Source: an uncultured bacterium (GTDB taxonomy: Bacteria > Cyanobacteriota > Vampirovibrionia > Gastranaerophilales > Gastranaerophilaceae). From it: a stretch of 64,000 bases of DNA. The notes below the pieces were generated by a model. That model had not been told where the DNA came from, did not search any database, and saw nothing but the letters and a program-made list of their open reading frames with translations. Position 1 is the first letter of the stretch, and every line of letters begins with the position of its first letter. The stretch covers positions 40,913 through 104,912 of the forward strand of contig CACWTN010000006.1 of the NCBI GenBank assembly GCA_902763805.1, read 5' to 3'. The translations under genes were made by a program, and so were the position numbers. Of the stretch, positions 35,391 to 43,810 are shown one piece after another.

Positions 35391-36869
35391 ATGAATTTAG
35401 ATGCCGTAATAGATAGCTTATTATCACCTGTCGCAGACAAGATTTCAGGCTTTATATTCTCTTATGTAACAATAGGAGGAGCAAAAGTCGAATTTCTTAT
35501 TGCGCTTCTTATAATATCCGCGGTATTTTTTACTATAAGAACAGGTTTTATCGGTTTTTGGGGATTTAAACACGCCATAAAACTGATTACGGATAACTTT
35601 GAACACAATAACCCAAACGGATACCAGAGAAAGAAAAAAGGTGAACTGTCATCATTTCAGGCACTAAGTGCAACAATATCCGCTTCAGCGGGAATAGGTA
35701 ATGTCGCAGGTTCCGCAGCAGCAGTATCAATCGGCGGTCCGGGGGTAATATTCTGGATGATAATTGCAGGAATATTCTCTATGGCACTTAAATTTTCTGA
35801 AGTTCTGCTTGGAGTGAAATTCAGACAAACAAACCCTGACGGAACGGTTTCAGGCGGTCCGATGTACTATATTCCATACGCATTCAAAAACAAGGGGAAA
35901 GTCCTTGAAAAATTTGGAAATGGCTTAGCTAAAACTTATGCTGTTTGCGCAATTTTTGCAATGATAGGCGGTTGGAACTTATTCCAGATTAACGCTATGA
36001 CCGCACAGATTACGGAAGTGACAGGCGGAGAATCAAGCATATTTGCAGATAACGGCTGGATATTAGGAACAATTGTTGCAATAATCACATGGTTTACAAT
36101 TATCGGCGGCATAAAAGCAATCGGTAAATTTACATCAAAAGTAACACCCGTTATGTGTTCTCTGTATGTAACAAGCGCATTTATTGTATGTTTGCTTAAC
36201 ATTCACCATTTCCCCGAAACAGTTGCACTCATAATAAGAGAAGCCTTCTCTCCAAAAGCAATGGCAGGAGGAGCTTTCGCATGCATGTTATGGGGATTCA
36301 GACGTGCAATGTTTGCAAATGAATCAGGTTTGGGAACTGCACCAATAGCATTTTCTGCGGTTAACACAAATAAGCCTGTTGTTCAGGCATTTATATCAAT
36401 GCTTCAGCCTTTTGTTGATACGGTTATAGTAGGGGTGTCAACAGCTTTTGTAATCGTAATATCAAAAGCATATCTAACCGTTGACGGAATTGCAGGTATA
36501 GAACTTACTTCAAAAGCATTCGGAACAATTTGCCCGTTCTTCCCGATTTTATTAACAATAATGGCAAGCTGTTTTGTATTATCAACAATGCTTTGCGGTT
36601 CATACTACGGAGTTAAAGCGTGGAACTTCATGTTCGGAGAAGGTGAAAATAAGACAAGAACATTCCAGATAATATATTGTATTTGTATTATTGCAGGTTC
36701 AGCAATGAATTTTCAAAGTATAATTAATCTGTCGGATGCGGTTACCCTGTTCCTTGCAGTACCGAATTTGATTGCGGTTTATATGCTTTCAGGAGTTATT
36801 ATTAAAGAGCTGAAAAGATACTGCGAACGATATGATGTCGGCTGTAAACTTGTAAAATATTTAAAGTAA
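35391..36869 (+). CDS. AGCS family sodium:alanine/glycine symporter
   Basis: 492-residue integral membrane transporter of the alanine or glycine:cation symporter family. About 11 transmembrane segments are visible. Family signatures are SAGIGNVAGSAAAVSIGGPG near residue 100, the GTVSGGPMYYI segment near residue 150, and GFRRAMFANESGLGTAPIA near residue 300. Substrate specificity cannot be read from sequence alone; alanine, glycine or glutamine are options. It begins 40 bases after queE and 37 bases before the next gene on the same strand. No ligand-responsive riboswitch is visible in the short upstream gap. Confidence 0.93.
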   Translation: MNLDAVIDSLLSPVADKISGFIFSYVTIGGAKVEFLIALLIISAVFFTIRTGFIGFWGFKHAIKLITDNFEHNNPNGYQRKKKGELSSFQALSATISASAGIGNVAGSAAAVSIGGPGVIFWMIIAGIFSMALKFSEVLLGVKFRQTNPDGTVSGGPMYYIPYAFKNKGKVLEKFGNGLAKTYAVCAIFAMIGGWNLFQINAMTAQITEVTGGESSIFADNGWILGTIVAIITWFTIIGGIKAIGKFTSKVTPVMCSLYVTSAFIVCLLNIHHFPETVALIIREAFSPKAMAGGAFACMLWGFRRAMFANESGLGTAPIAFSAVNTNKPVVQAFISMLQPFVDTVIVGVSTAFVIVISKAYLTVDGIAGIELTSKAFGTICPFFPILLTIMASCFVLSTMLCGSYYGVKAWNFMFGEGENKTRTFQIIYCICIIAGSAMNFQSIINLSDAVTLFLAVPNLIAVYMLSGVIIKELKRYCERYDVGCKLVKYLK

Positions 36870-36906
36870 TAGTATATTATTAACTTGTAAAAGGGGATTA
36901 TAAAAT

Positions 36907-38211
36907 ATGCCAAAAATATATTTTGTCGATGTAACAAACCGTGACGGGGTACAAACTTCAAGACTTGGTCTTGCAAAACTTCAGAAAACAATAATTAATC
37001 TTATGCTTGATGATATGGGAATAACTCAATCAGAGTTTGGTTTCCCGACAACAATGCACGAATTAAATTACCTGAATGCAAACCTTGAACTTGTAAAAAG
37101 AGGCGTTATATCAAAAACAAAATTATCAGGCTGGATGAGAGCAATTTCAAGCGATGTAATACAGTCATTTACGAACTGTCCGCTGCTTGAGAACTGCAAC
37201 CTTTCACAATCCACCTCTGACCAGATGATACAGGGAAAATATCTGGGTAAAAAGACAAAAGATGACATATTAAAAATGACCTGCGAAGCTGTAGAATGTG
37301 CTGTTGACAGAGGTGCAAAAATTATCGGAGTAAACGCCGAAGATGCTTCAAGAAGCGACCTGGAATTTTTGATAAAGCTTGCAAAAGAAGCAAAAAAATG
37401 CGGAGCATACCGTTTCAGATATTGTGATACACTGGGTTATGAAGACCCGCACACGACATATCACAGAATATACACAATAGCAAAAGAAACACAAATGCCT
37501 ATTGAGATGCATTTTCATAACGACCTCGGAATGGCAGTAGCCTGTTCCGTACAGGGAGCTCTCGCAGCTGTTGAAGCAGGTCAGGACGCATACATAAATA
37601 CCGCAATTAACGGTATGGGCGAAAGAGCCGGAAACGCAGATTTGGTTTCCTGCCTTTTGGCATGCACAAAATCGGCAGGATTCAAGGGCAAAAACTTAGT
37701 TGATGAGAACATTGACTTATCTAAATCCTGGAAACTAGCTAAATATACCGCATACGCATTCGGCTTGCCGATTCCTATAAATCAGCCCGCAGTAGGCGAT
37801 AACGCATTTGCACATGAATCAGGTATTCACGCAGACGGAGCGCTCAAAGACAGAAGAAATTATGAACTCTATGATTTTGAAGAACTGGGACGAGGCGAAC
37901 CTGAAATTATTGAAACGGGAAGAATGATTACAACTGGCGAATATGGCGGAATTAAAGGGTTCAGAAACGTATATAACAAGCTTGAAATAGAATTTAAGGA
38001 TGAAAACGAAGCAAGAAACATTCTAGAACTTGCACGTTACGCAAACGTTCATACACAAAAACCGTTAACGGAAAGTGAACTGAAGTTTATTTATCACTAT
38101 CCTGATATTGCAGCTAGACTGATGACAGTAACTCCGTTCTACGAACCGTCAGGCGAACTTCAGAAACGTTTGGATGAAGGCACAAAAGCAATGCCTCAGC
38201 ATATAATCTAA
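36907..38211 (+). CDS. Homocitrate synthase / Re-citrate synthase-like enzyme
   Basis: 434-residue member of the LeuA/homocitrate synthase (HMGL-like) family that condenses acetyl-CoA with a 2-oxo acid. The TIM barrel has VDVTNRDGVQTSR near residue 7, HFHNDLGMAVA (metal-binding HxH-type motif) near residue 201, and GMGERAGNADLVS. The accessory domain starts near HESGIHADGAL. It lacks the C-terminal LeuA regulatory domain. The MPKIYFVDVTNRDGVQT start recalls clostridial Re-citrate synthases, so citrate formation feeding glutamate synthesis is likely, with homocitrate synthase as the alternative. AAAAGGGGAT precedes the ATG. Confidence 0.78.
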   Translation: MPKIYFVDVTNRDGVQTSRLGLAKLQKTIINLMLDDMGITQSEFGFPTTMHELNYLNANLELVKRGVISKTKLSGWMRAISSDVIQSFTNCPLLENCNLSQSTSDQMIQGKYLGKKTKDDILKMTCEAVECAVDRGAKIIGVNAEDASRSDLEFLIKLAKEAKKCGAYRFRYCDTLGYEDPHTTYHRIYTIAKETQMPIEMHFHNDLGMAVACSVQGALAAVEAGQDAYINTAINGMGERAGNADLVSCLLACTKSAGFKGKNLVDENIDLSKSWKLAKYTAYAFGLPIPINQPAVGDNAFAHESGIHADGALKDRRNYELYDFEELGRGEPEIIETGRMITTGEYGGIKGFRNVYNKLEIEFKDENEARNILELARYANVHTQKPLTESELKFIYHYPDIAARLMTVTPFYEPSGELQKRLDEGTKAMPQHII

Positions 38212-38301
38212 ATTTACAAAATGTAACATTTAAAAACATTTAATTAAAACCGTTTGCAATTTGATTATGTTTATTCTAAGATTTAAACATACGCCGAATT
38301 G

Positions 38302-38328
38302 ATAGAATGTGTTAAGTTCACATTCTAT
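38302..38328 (+). terminator. Hairpin in the rpmG leader (terminator or attenuator)
   Basis: Perfect 10-base inverted repeat ATAGAATGTG / CACATTCTAT with a seven-base loop followed by TTTAAAT. It lies 90 bases after the preceding stop codon and 48 bases before rpmG, so it may end the upstream transcript or act in the rpmG leader. Confidence 0.55.
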
Positions 38329-38375
38329 TTTAAATAGGTTAAAAATAAGCAAAATAACAGAAAAGGAATAAAACA

Positions 38376-38543
38376 ATGGGTATCAAAGGTAAAAATGACA
38401 GAATGGTTGTACTTGCATGCGAAGATTGCAAAGAAAGAAATTACACAACCGTAAAAAATAAAAAGAACTCAAAAGACAGAATGGAACTTTCTAAATACTG
38501 TCCGACTTGTAAGAAACACACAACTCACAAGGAAACAAAATAA
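38376..38543 (+). CDS. rpmG: 50S ribosomal protein L33
   Basis: 55-residue ribosomal protein of the zinc-binding form. CEDCKERN and [10 protein letters not shown] supply the four cysteines, and [20 protein letters not shown] is the characteristic L33 core. AGAAAAGGAATAAAACA provides the ribosome site. The order rpmG, tRNA-Trp, secE, nusG, rplK, rplA is the standard bacterial arrangement. Confidence 0.96.
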   Translation: MGIKGKNDRMVVLACEDCKERNYTTVKNKKNSKDRMELSKYCPTCKKHTTHKETK

Positions 38544-38692
38544 CCGAATTTTCGGCAGAGTGTAGCGGCAGCGAAACTCGTCACTTCCGTAGCTTTGGAG
38601 TGAGTTGCATTAAATCCGTCAGGATTTAATAAACTAATGTAAAAGCAGGAATGCCGGATAATTCAGGACAGAGCGGGATTAACTCCCGATAT
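38544..38692 (+). other. Structured spacer between rpmG and tRNA-Trp
   Basis: 149 bases without a reading frame but with several short hairpins: CCGA/TCGG at its start, ATTAAATCC/GGATTTAAT with a GTCA loop, and GGGA/TCCC close to the tRNA. These may be processing signals for release of the tRNA from the rpmG-secE transcript. No known RNA family is recognised. Confidence 0.4.
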
Positions 38693-38765
38693 GCGTCCTT
38701 AGTTCAGTTGGTAGAACGTCGGTCTCCAAAACCGGATGTCGAGGGTTCGAGTCCTTCAGGGCGCG
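38693..38765 (+). tRNA. tRNA-Trp (CCA anticodon)
   Basis: 73 bases with acceptor GCGTCCT/AGGGCGC (one G-T pair), discriminator G, D stem GTTC/GAAC, anticodon loop CTCCAAA with anticodon CCA, and T loop TTCGAGT. CCA is not encoded. It sits between rpmG and secE as in many bacteria. Confidence 0.97.
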
Positions 38766-38826
38766 AATTATATAAAAGGGAAGGAGATAACATCTCCGCA
38801 ATGACCCAAAGCACAAGGTAATTAAA

Positions 38827-39027
38827 ATGAACGAAACTACAGATAAATTAAAGCAGGAAATTATTTCATATTTTAGAGGCGTAAGAACTGAGTGGGGCAA
38901 AATAACGTGGCCCGAAAAAAATCAGGTAGTAGTTGAAACCTGCTTTGTTGTTGCAATTGTATTTATATTTACGGTTTTTATTTATGTCGTAGATATTATA
39001 TTCAATGCATTACTCGCCAATGTTTAA
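38827..39027 (+). CDS. secE: Preprotein translocase subunit SecE
   Basis: 66-residue single-span subunit that clamps SecY in the Sec translocon. The amphipathic segment FRGVRTEWGKITWPEKNQV is followed by one membrane helix (ETCFVVAIVFIFTVFIYVVDIIF), shown in part as VVAIVFIFTVFIYVV. The WPxxxxV motif is diagnostic. Directly upstream of nusG. Confidence 0.96.
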   Translation: MNETTDKLKQEIISYFRGVRTEWGKITWPEKNQVVVETCFVVAIVFIFTVFIYVVDIIFNALLANV

Positions 39028-39061
39028 TTACTGATACAAAACCAAATAAAGGGTAAGAATA

Positions 39062-39682
39062 ATGAGTGAAAAAGACGAAAACTTAGTAAATGAAGGTATT
39101 AATGAAGCTGCTGAAGCTGAAGTACCATCTCATGAAGAACAAAAATCATCAGAAAAAAGTCAAAAGCGCTGGTACATAGTTCATACTTATTCAGGATACG
39201 AAAATAAGGTTAAAAGCAACCTTGAAAAACGTATTGAGTTTATGAATATGGCAGATAAAATATTCAGAGTAGAAGTTCCTCAGAAGACTGTTACCCAGAT
39301 TAAAGGCGGAAGAAAACTTGAAAAAGAAGAAAAAATCTTCCCGGGATACGTTCTTGTAGAAATGATTATGGACGAAGACAGCTGGTATGTTGTTCGCCAT
39401 ACTGCAGGTGTTACGAAGTTCGTAGGTTCAGCTAAGAAACCTATCCCTGCAAAAGAATCAGAAATCAAGAAAATTATTCACCGCTCAACTGCAACAACTC
39501 AGAAAATTGAAATGGATGTTAAGGTTGGCGAAAAAGTCAGAATCGTTTCCGGTCCGTTTGCGGAATTTGTCGGAGACATTATGGAAGTTTATCCTGATAA
39601 GGCTAAACTCAGAGCCATGGTTTCAATATTCGGCCGTGAAACTCCGGTTGAACTTGAATATAAACAAATTCAAAAACTCTAA
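39062..39682 (+). CDS. nusG: Transcription antitermination factor NusG
   Basis: NusG binds RNA polymerase and couples it to Rho or the ribosome. 206 residues: an acidic N-terminal extension of about 35 residues, the NGN domain (RWYIVHTYSGYENKVKSNL, FPGYVLVEM, WYVVRHTAGVTKFVG), and the C-terminal KOW domain (VGEKVRIVSGPFAEFVG). AAAGGGTAAGAATA precedes the ATG. Part of the secE-nusG-rplK-rplA operon. Confidence 0.97.
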   Translation: MSEKDENLVNEGINEAAEAEVPSHEEQKSSEKSQKRWYIVHTYSGYENKVKSNLEKRIEFMNMADKIFRVEVPQKTVTQIKGGRKLEKEEKIFPGYVLVEMIMDEDSWYVVRHTAGVTKFVGSAKKPIPAKESEIKKIIHRSTATTQKIEMDVKVGEKVRIVSGPFAEFVGDIMEVYPDKAKLRAMVSIFGRETPVELEYKQIQKL

Positions 39683-39790
39683 GGGACAATGTAGCTGGCT
39701 TGTTACACAGATACAGACAGCCTTTAGTAAATTAACTAGCAATAACGTGGAAGGAGTCGCCCTCCGCTAGCACCACGAAAGGAGAAAAAA
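39683..39790 (+). promoter_or_regulatory. rplK leader with repeated ribosomal-operon motif
   Basis: The leader ends in CCGCTAGCACCACGAAAGGA (39764-39783), which matches CCGCTAACACCATGAAAGGA before rplA at 18 of 20 positions. A hairpin (GGAG-TCGC-CTCC inside GTGG/CCAC) precedes it. L1 proteins are known to bind the leader of rplK-rplA mRNA in several bacteria, so the repeated motif is a candidate L1 site; this is inference. Confidence 0.45.
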
Positions 39791-40219
39791 ATGGCAAAAA
39801 AAGTAGTAGGAAAAATCAAGCTTCAGATTGAAGCAGGTAAAGCAAATCCATCACCTCCGGTTGGTCCTGCATTAGGTCAGCACGGTGTTAACATTATGGA
39901 TTTTTGTAAGCAATTCAATGCTAAAACAGAATCACAAGCAGGTTACATTATCCCTGTTATTATTGATGTTTATGAAGACAGAAGTTTTACTTTTGTTATC
40001 AAATCACCACCGGCGCCGGTTCTTATTAAAAAAGCTTTGAACATTCCAAAAGGTTCAGCTGTTCCTAACAAGACTAAGGTTGCTGAAATTACCAGAGCTC
40101 AGTTAGAAGAAATCGCTAAAATTAAAATGAACGATTTAAACGCAACTACAATGGATGCTGCAGTTAAGATGATTGCAGGTTCTTGCAGAGCTATGGGTGT
40201 AACTGTTAAAGAAGATTAG
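39791..40219 (+). CDS. rplK: 50S ribosomal protein L11
   Basis: 142-residue ribosomal protein at the GTPase-associated centre. The N-terminal [20 protein letters not shown] and C-terminal [20 protein letters not shown] segments are diagnostic. AAAGGAGAAAAAA gives a strong ribosome site. Confidence 0.98.
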   Translation: MAKKVVGKIKLQIEAGKANPSPPVGPALGQHGVNIMDFCKQFNAKTESQAGYIIPVIIDVYEDRSFTFVIKSPPAPVLIKKALNIPKGSAVPNKTKVAEITRAQLEEIAKIKMNDLNATTMDAAVKMIAGSCRAMGVTVKED

Positions 40220-40305
40220 TAAAAAATGGAAGGATATAAAAGGGTAAACTGGCGTTTGCCAAAGTTATTACCCCTGTCCGCTAACACCATGAAAGGAAAA
40301 TTAAA
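40220..40305 (+). promoter_or_regulatory. rplA leader hairpin and repeated motif
   Basis: A two-part hairpin (GGGTAA/TTACCC outer and TGGC/GCCA inner, about 40243-40275) is followed by CCGCTAACACCATGAAAGGA (40278-40297), a near copy of the motif before rplK, ending in the ribosome site. It could couple rplA translation to L1 level. Candidate only. Confidence 0.4.
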
Positions 40306-41031
40306 ATGTCTAAAATAACTAAAAAACAGAAGAAGCTTCAGGAAATGCTCGAAGGTTTTGAACAACCTACAAGCGGTAAAGAAGCATTAACTAAATTACA
40401 GGAAATATCTAAAGAAGTTGCTAAATTCAACGAAACAGTTGAATGCCACATGAGATTAGGTATTGACGTAAAACACGCAGAACAACAAATCAGATCAACT
40501 GTAGTTCTTCCTGCAGGATTAGGTAAGGAAGTAAGAGTTTGTGTTATCGCAAAAGGACCTAAAGTTAACGAAGCTAAAGACGCAGGCGCAGACTTCTACG
40601 GTACTGAAGATATTATCGATAAAATCTCAGGCGGTTGGTTTGAGTTTGATACATTAATTGCAACACCTGACTGTATGGGTATGTTAGGTAAGTTAGGTAG
40701 AGTTTTGGGACCTAAAGGCTTGATGCCGAACCCAAAAACAGGAACTGTTACACTTGACATTGCTAAAGCAGTTAAAGATGCTAAGGCAGGTAAAGTTGAA
40801 TTCCGTGCCGATAAACAAGGTATGGTTCACTGCCCGATAGGAAAAGTTCAGTTTGCTAATGAAGATCTTGTAAAGAACTATGCAACATTAGTAGACGCAA
40901 TTCTGAAGGCTAAGCCGTCAGCTGCAAAAGGTACATACGTTAAGTCAATTTATCTGACAACAACGATGGGACCGAGCATTAAGATTGACTCTAAAAACCT
41001 TCAGGCAGAAGTTAAAGAAATTGTTGGTTGA
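40306..41031 (+). CDS. rplA: 50S ribosomal protein L1
   Basis: 241-residue L1-stalk protein and possible translational repressor of its own operon. Motifs include [20 protein letters not shown] (in part), VVLPAGLGK, and the signature [16 protein letters not shown] near residue 140. Two terminators follow within 75 bases, so rplJ and rplL, which normally come next, are not in this operon. Confidence 0.97.
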   Translation: MSKITKKQKKLQEMLEGFEQPTSGKEALTKLQEISKEVAKFNETVECHMRLGIDVKHAEQQIRSTVVLPAGLGKEVRVCVIAKGPKVNEAKDAGADFYGTEDIIDKISGGWFEFDTLIATPDCMGMLGKLGRVLGPKGLMPNPKTGTVTLDIAKAVKDAKAGKVEFRADKQGMVHCPIGKVQFANEDLVKNYATLVDAILKAKPSAAKGTYVKSIYLTTTMGPSIKIDSKNLQAEVKEIVG

Positions 41032-41038
41032 TATTTAC

Positions 41039-41066
41039 GGCTGGTCTTACGACCGGCCTTTTTTTT
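41039..41066 (+). terminator. First terminator after rplA
   Basis: Stem GGCTGGTC / GACCGGCC with one G-T pair, TTAC loop, followed by T8. Confidence 0.93.
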
Positions 41067-41070
41067 AATA

Positions 41071-41102
41071 AAAAGAACCGAAGATATCTTCGGTTCTTTT
41101 TT
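41071..41102 (+). terminator. Second tandem terminator after rplA
   Basis: A perfect 30-base palindrome centred between 41085 and 41086 (AAAAGAACCGAAGAT and its complement) ends in a T-run. Tandem terminators insulate the ribosomal operon from the genes that follow. Confidence 0.88.
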
Positions 41103-41162
41103 GTTAGCAAATTTATTTTTTACAGGGTTTATCTAATTAGAAATAAAAGGAGAAAAATAAAT

Positions 41163-41723
41163 ATGGATAATACAATTAACAACATATCATTTAGAGCAAA
41201 TGTAAAAAGCATTTCCAAAATCAAAAATAAAGAAGCATTTGTAGAAGTAAAAAAATTATTTGAAAACAGCACTAAAAATGACATAAAAGACACCATGTAC
41301 ATTACTGACGGTATTATGGGATACAACAGAATAGTAATAGGTGACTCTTATAAATCTTTATTTACCCGTGGAATTAATGAACAGCTTAAAACTATGGGAA
41401 CAGAAGATTTTGCAAAAAAACTTGTAAAAATTTATGAATCATTAAAATCACACGAAAAAGCAATAGAAAAAAATAATGAATTAAATTCTGAGTTAAACAG
41501 AGCAAAAGCACTTCTGAAGATTAACAGAAGTATTTCAAGTGCATGTGCAACAGAAGGTAAGACAGGGATTGCAAGAAGGTTCAGCGTTCTTGCACAAAGA
41601 AATGAACAAAAAATTGACGCTCTGACCAAAGAAATTAATAATAGATTAAACACATTTAATAAAAAGATAGACGAATTAAGTGAACAGTATGAAGAACTTA
41701 GCGATTTAAAAATCAATCTATAA
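41163..41723 (+). CDS. Coiled-coil hypothetical protein
   Basis: Unrecognised protein of 186 residues. The frame is open further upstream through the rplA terminators, but the ATG at 41163 is chosen because AAAAGGAG precedes it and transcription must start after the terminators. The N-terminus (MDNTINNISFRANV) is polar and short, followed by a helical middle and a C-terminal coiled coil from about residue 105 (EKAIEKNNELNSELNRAKAL; NRLNTFNKKIDELSEQYEEL). Soluble, no signal peptide. Function unknown; probably lineage-specific. Confidence 0.68.
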   Translation: MDNTINNISFRANVKSISKIKNKEAFVEVKKLFENSTKNDIKDTMYITDGIMGYNRIVIGDSYKSLFTRGINEQLKTMGTEDFAKKLVKIYESLKSHEKAIEKNNELNSELNRAKALLKINRSISSACATEGKTGIARRFSVLAQRNEQKIDALTKEINNRLNTFNKKIDELSEQYEELSDLKINL

Positions 41724-41785
41724 TATTGTAAACTTTCTTAAAATAGGGTTTAATTTTATATAATATTGATATATAATATTAATAT

Positions 41786-42001
41786 ATGTATATCGTCAAG
41801 AATTTAAAGGATTATCAATTATCCCACAAACAAAGGATTTTCGCGGGATACTTGAAGGACAACATTGATTCGTTTGTTTGTTATGAAAAAATAACAAACC
41901 GTGCTGCTATGCGTAAATATTTTGCCCCGGATAATGACTTTGTAGAGTACAGTACTGCAATAGGCGAACCTGCAGAACTTTTGGCAAGGGCATACGCATA
42001 A
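41786..42001 (+). CDS. Small hypothetical protein, 71 residues
   Basis: Unrecognised soluble protein starting MYIVKNLKDYQLSHKQRIFAG, with the mixed-charge middle NRAAMRKYFAPDNDFVEY. No known motif. The upstream 60 bases are very AT-rich and contain several TATAAT-like stretches, but no clear ribosome site. Codon use looks like that of its neighbours. It is bounded by a coiled-coil protein gene and an exported protein gene on the same strand. Moderately likely to be real. Confidence 0.5.
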   Translation: MYIVKNLKDYQLSHKQRIFAGYLKDNIDSFVCYEKITNRAAMRKYFAPDNDFVEYSTAIGEPAELLARAYA

Positions 42002-42062
42002 TTAAGTTTTAATTGTACAAAACTCTTTGTATATGCTATTCTCATAGTTAGGGAGAATAACA

Positions 42063-43697
42063 ATGAAAAAGATTTTTGTTTTAATAATATTTTTTGCAGT
42101 AAGCATAAATACAGTTTTTGCTGAAAAGAATTACAGTGTTAATTTTAACAGAACCAAATTTAATTTATTATACAGTATAAAAAACAAGGACTTTGGCGGA
42201 TATTTAAACGAATATTACAAAAAGGGAGAAACATACAATATATGGACAGAAATGGTTGCCGTTCACCATTTCCCTAATGCATATTCACCAATTGACAGAA
42301 TCAAAGATTTTAAAGACTATCTCGGCAGCATGCAGGTTCCGAGTTCTCTGACATTTGATGACAAAAAAAATACGGCAATGATAGATTTTATTATGATATC
42401 AGAACGTAATATGCCTGTCATAATGGAATTTAATATATTTAAGTATGAAAAATCAAAAAAATGCGGTTCAATAGCAATTCAATACGCAAAAAGATACACA
42501 GCAACCACCACTATGCAAATTGAGTGGATAAAAAAAGATGTTGAAAAGAACAGAAAAAAACTTATCAATAAGGTTAAAAAATTTGAAATTCCTGAAATTG
42601 TAACAAAAGACGTTGATAAATGCATCAGTGCGGCAAATATAAGGACAGAAGATGTTCAAAAAGAAACACAAACCGCCGAGGTATCAGCTATTAATGAAAG
42701 TGAGGAAGCTGCAGAAAAAGAAGAATTAACAGCCGAAAATACGAAAGAAAACAAGACAGAAGAAATCAGCAAAGAAGATAACACCAGCGAAAATATAAAT
42801 GAAAATGAAACAGAACCAATACAGGAAGAAACCTATGCTGATAATAAACCAGCAAAAGAAAATATAACAGAAGAAGATAAAAAAGATGATATAAAAGATA
42901 ATGTAATAGCCAAGAATAATGAACAACAGAATATTGAAACAGCACATTCTCTTGTTAGTGAGAAGCCTGTTTCCGCTAAAAATTCAAAGCAAAAAAATAT
43001 AAAGGAAGTCAGTTACAAAGTTGAGAATAATAAAAACGAATTCTATGCAGTACCCAGAACAAAAAAAGAACTGAAAGCTGATGTAAAACGCAACAGAGAA
43101 ATCCAAAAGATGACAAAGAAGCAAGCTAAAGAAAAAGCAAAAGCTGATGCTATAGCAGCAAAAAAGGCTGAAAAACAGAATATAAAAGATGCAAAAATTA
43201 AAGCTAAACAAGACAAAGCCACTGAAAAAATTAATGCAAAAAATGCTAAAAAACTTGAAAAACAAAAAGCAAAAGATAACAAGATTAATACAAAAAAAGA
43301 GAAAAATGAAATAAAAAAACTTCCAAAAGAAGAACGTATTCAGGCAAAAACAGATTTAAAAGAAAAAATAAAAGAAGAAAAAATGCTTGCAAGAGGTGAG
43401 AGAATTCAGGCAAAAATAGATAAAAAACAATACAAACAACAGGTTAAAGCTGATAAAATTCAGACAAAATATGAACAAAAAGAACAAAAACAAATTTTAA
43501 AAGAAGATAAAAAAATATCAAAGAAAAAAGAAAAAATAAAAAAAACAGAAGCAAAAAAAGCAAAATTACAAGCAAAATTAGATAAAAAAGAGCTTAAAAA
43601 AGAAGAAAAAGAAAAAATCAAGCAGGAAAAATTCAATAAAAAATCCGCTAAAAAAGCTGACATGAAATCTAAAAAAGCTTCCAAAAAGCAGAAATAA
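42063..43697 (+). CDS. Exported charge-segregated low-complexity protein
   Basis: 544-residue protein with signal peptide MKKIFVLIIFFAVSINTVFA. A folded-looking domain (about 21-195; YSVNFNRTKFNLLYSIKNKD) is followed by a Glu/Asn/Thr-rich acidic stretch (about 200-290) and then a very Lys-rich, Ala/Glu-containing region to the end (about 330-544), predicted to be a long helix or coiled coil. The N-terminal domain matches no family I know. The basic tail could bind nucleic acid, acidic polymers or lipopolysaccharide outside the cell; all are speculation. GGGAGAATAACA precedes the ATG. Confidence 0.78.
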   Translation: MKKIFVLIIFFAVSINTVFAEKNYSVNFNRTKFNLLYSIKNKDFGGYLNEYYKKGETYNIWTEMVAVHHFPNAYSPIDRIKDFKDYLGSMQVPSSLTFDDKKNTAMIDFIMISERNMPVIMEFNIFKYEKSKKCGSIAIQYAKRYTATTTMQIEWIKKDVEKNRKKLINKVKKFEIPEIVTKDVDKCISAANIRTEDVQKETQTAEVSAINESEEAAEKEELTAENTKENKTEEISKEDNTSENINENETEPIQEETYADNKPAKENITEEDKKDDIKDNVIAKNNEQQNIETAHSLVSEKPVSAKNSKQKNIKEVSYKVENNKNEFYAVPRTKKELKADVKRNREIQKMTKKQAKEKAKADAIAAKKAEKQNIKDAKIKAKQDKATEKINAKNAKKLEKQKAKDNKINTKKEKNEIKKLPKEERIQAKTDLKEKIKEEKMLARGERIQAKIDKKQYKQQVKADKIQTKYEQKEQKQILKEDKKISKKKEKIKKTEAKKAKLQAKLDKKELKKEEKEKIKQEKFNKKSAKKADMKSKKASKKQK

Positions 43698-43726
43698 TTA
43701 CAAAAATACCTTATAAAAACTTAACA

Positions 43727-43768
43727 ATACTAACAAATTTGCCATGCTAAGGATAAATTTGTTAGTAT
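43727..43768. terminator. 14-base inverted repeat ahead of fliP (terminator or operator)
   Basis: ATACTAACAAATTT (43727-43740) and its exact complement AAATTTGTTAGTAT (43755-43768) flank a 14-base loop and are followed by ATTTTT. It lies 30 bases after the preceding stop codon and 43 bases before fliP. As RNA it forms a long AT-rich terminator-like hairpin; as DNA the dyad could bind a regulator of the flagellar genes. Confidence 0.6.
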
Positions 43769-43810
43769 ATTTTTGGGAGAGAGTGTAAATACATTCAAAG
43801 GGATAAAGAA

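Noticed and set aside
38217..38280. TTTACAAAATGTAAC upstream of rpmG as another dyad promoter
   Set aside because: The palindrome differs from TTTGTWACAAA and no CTTTATATATATG-like block lies at the 35-37 base spacing.
39507..39770. 87-codon plus-strand frame overlapping the nusG end and the rplK leader
   Set aside because: Most of it is an out-of-frame reading of nusG and the rest covers the ribosomal leader hairpin.
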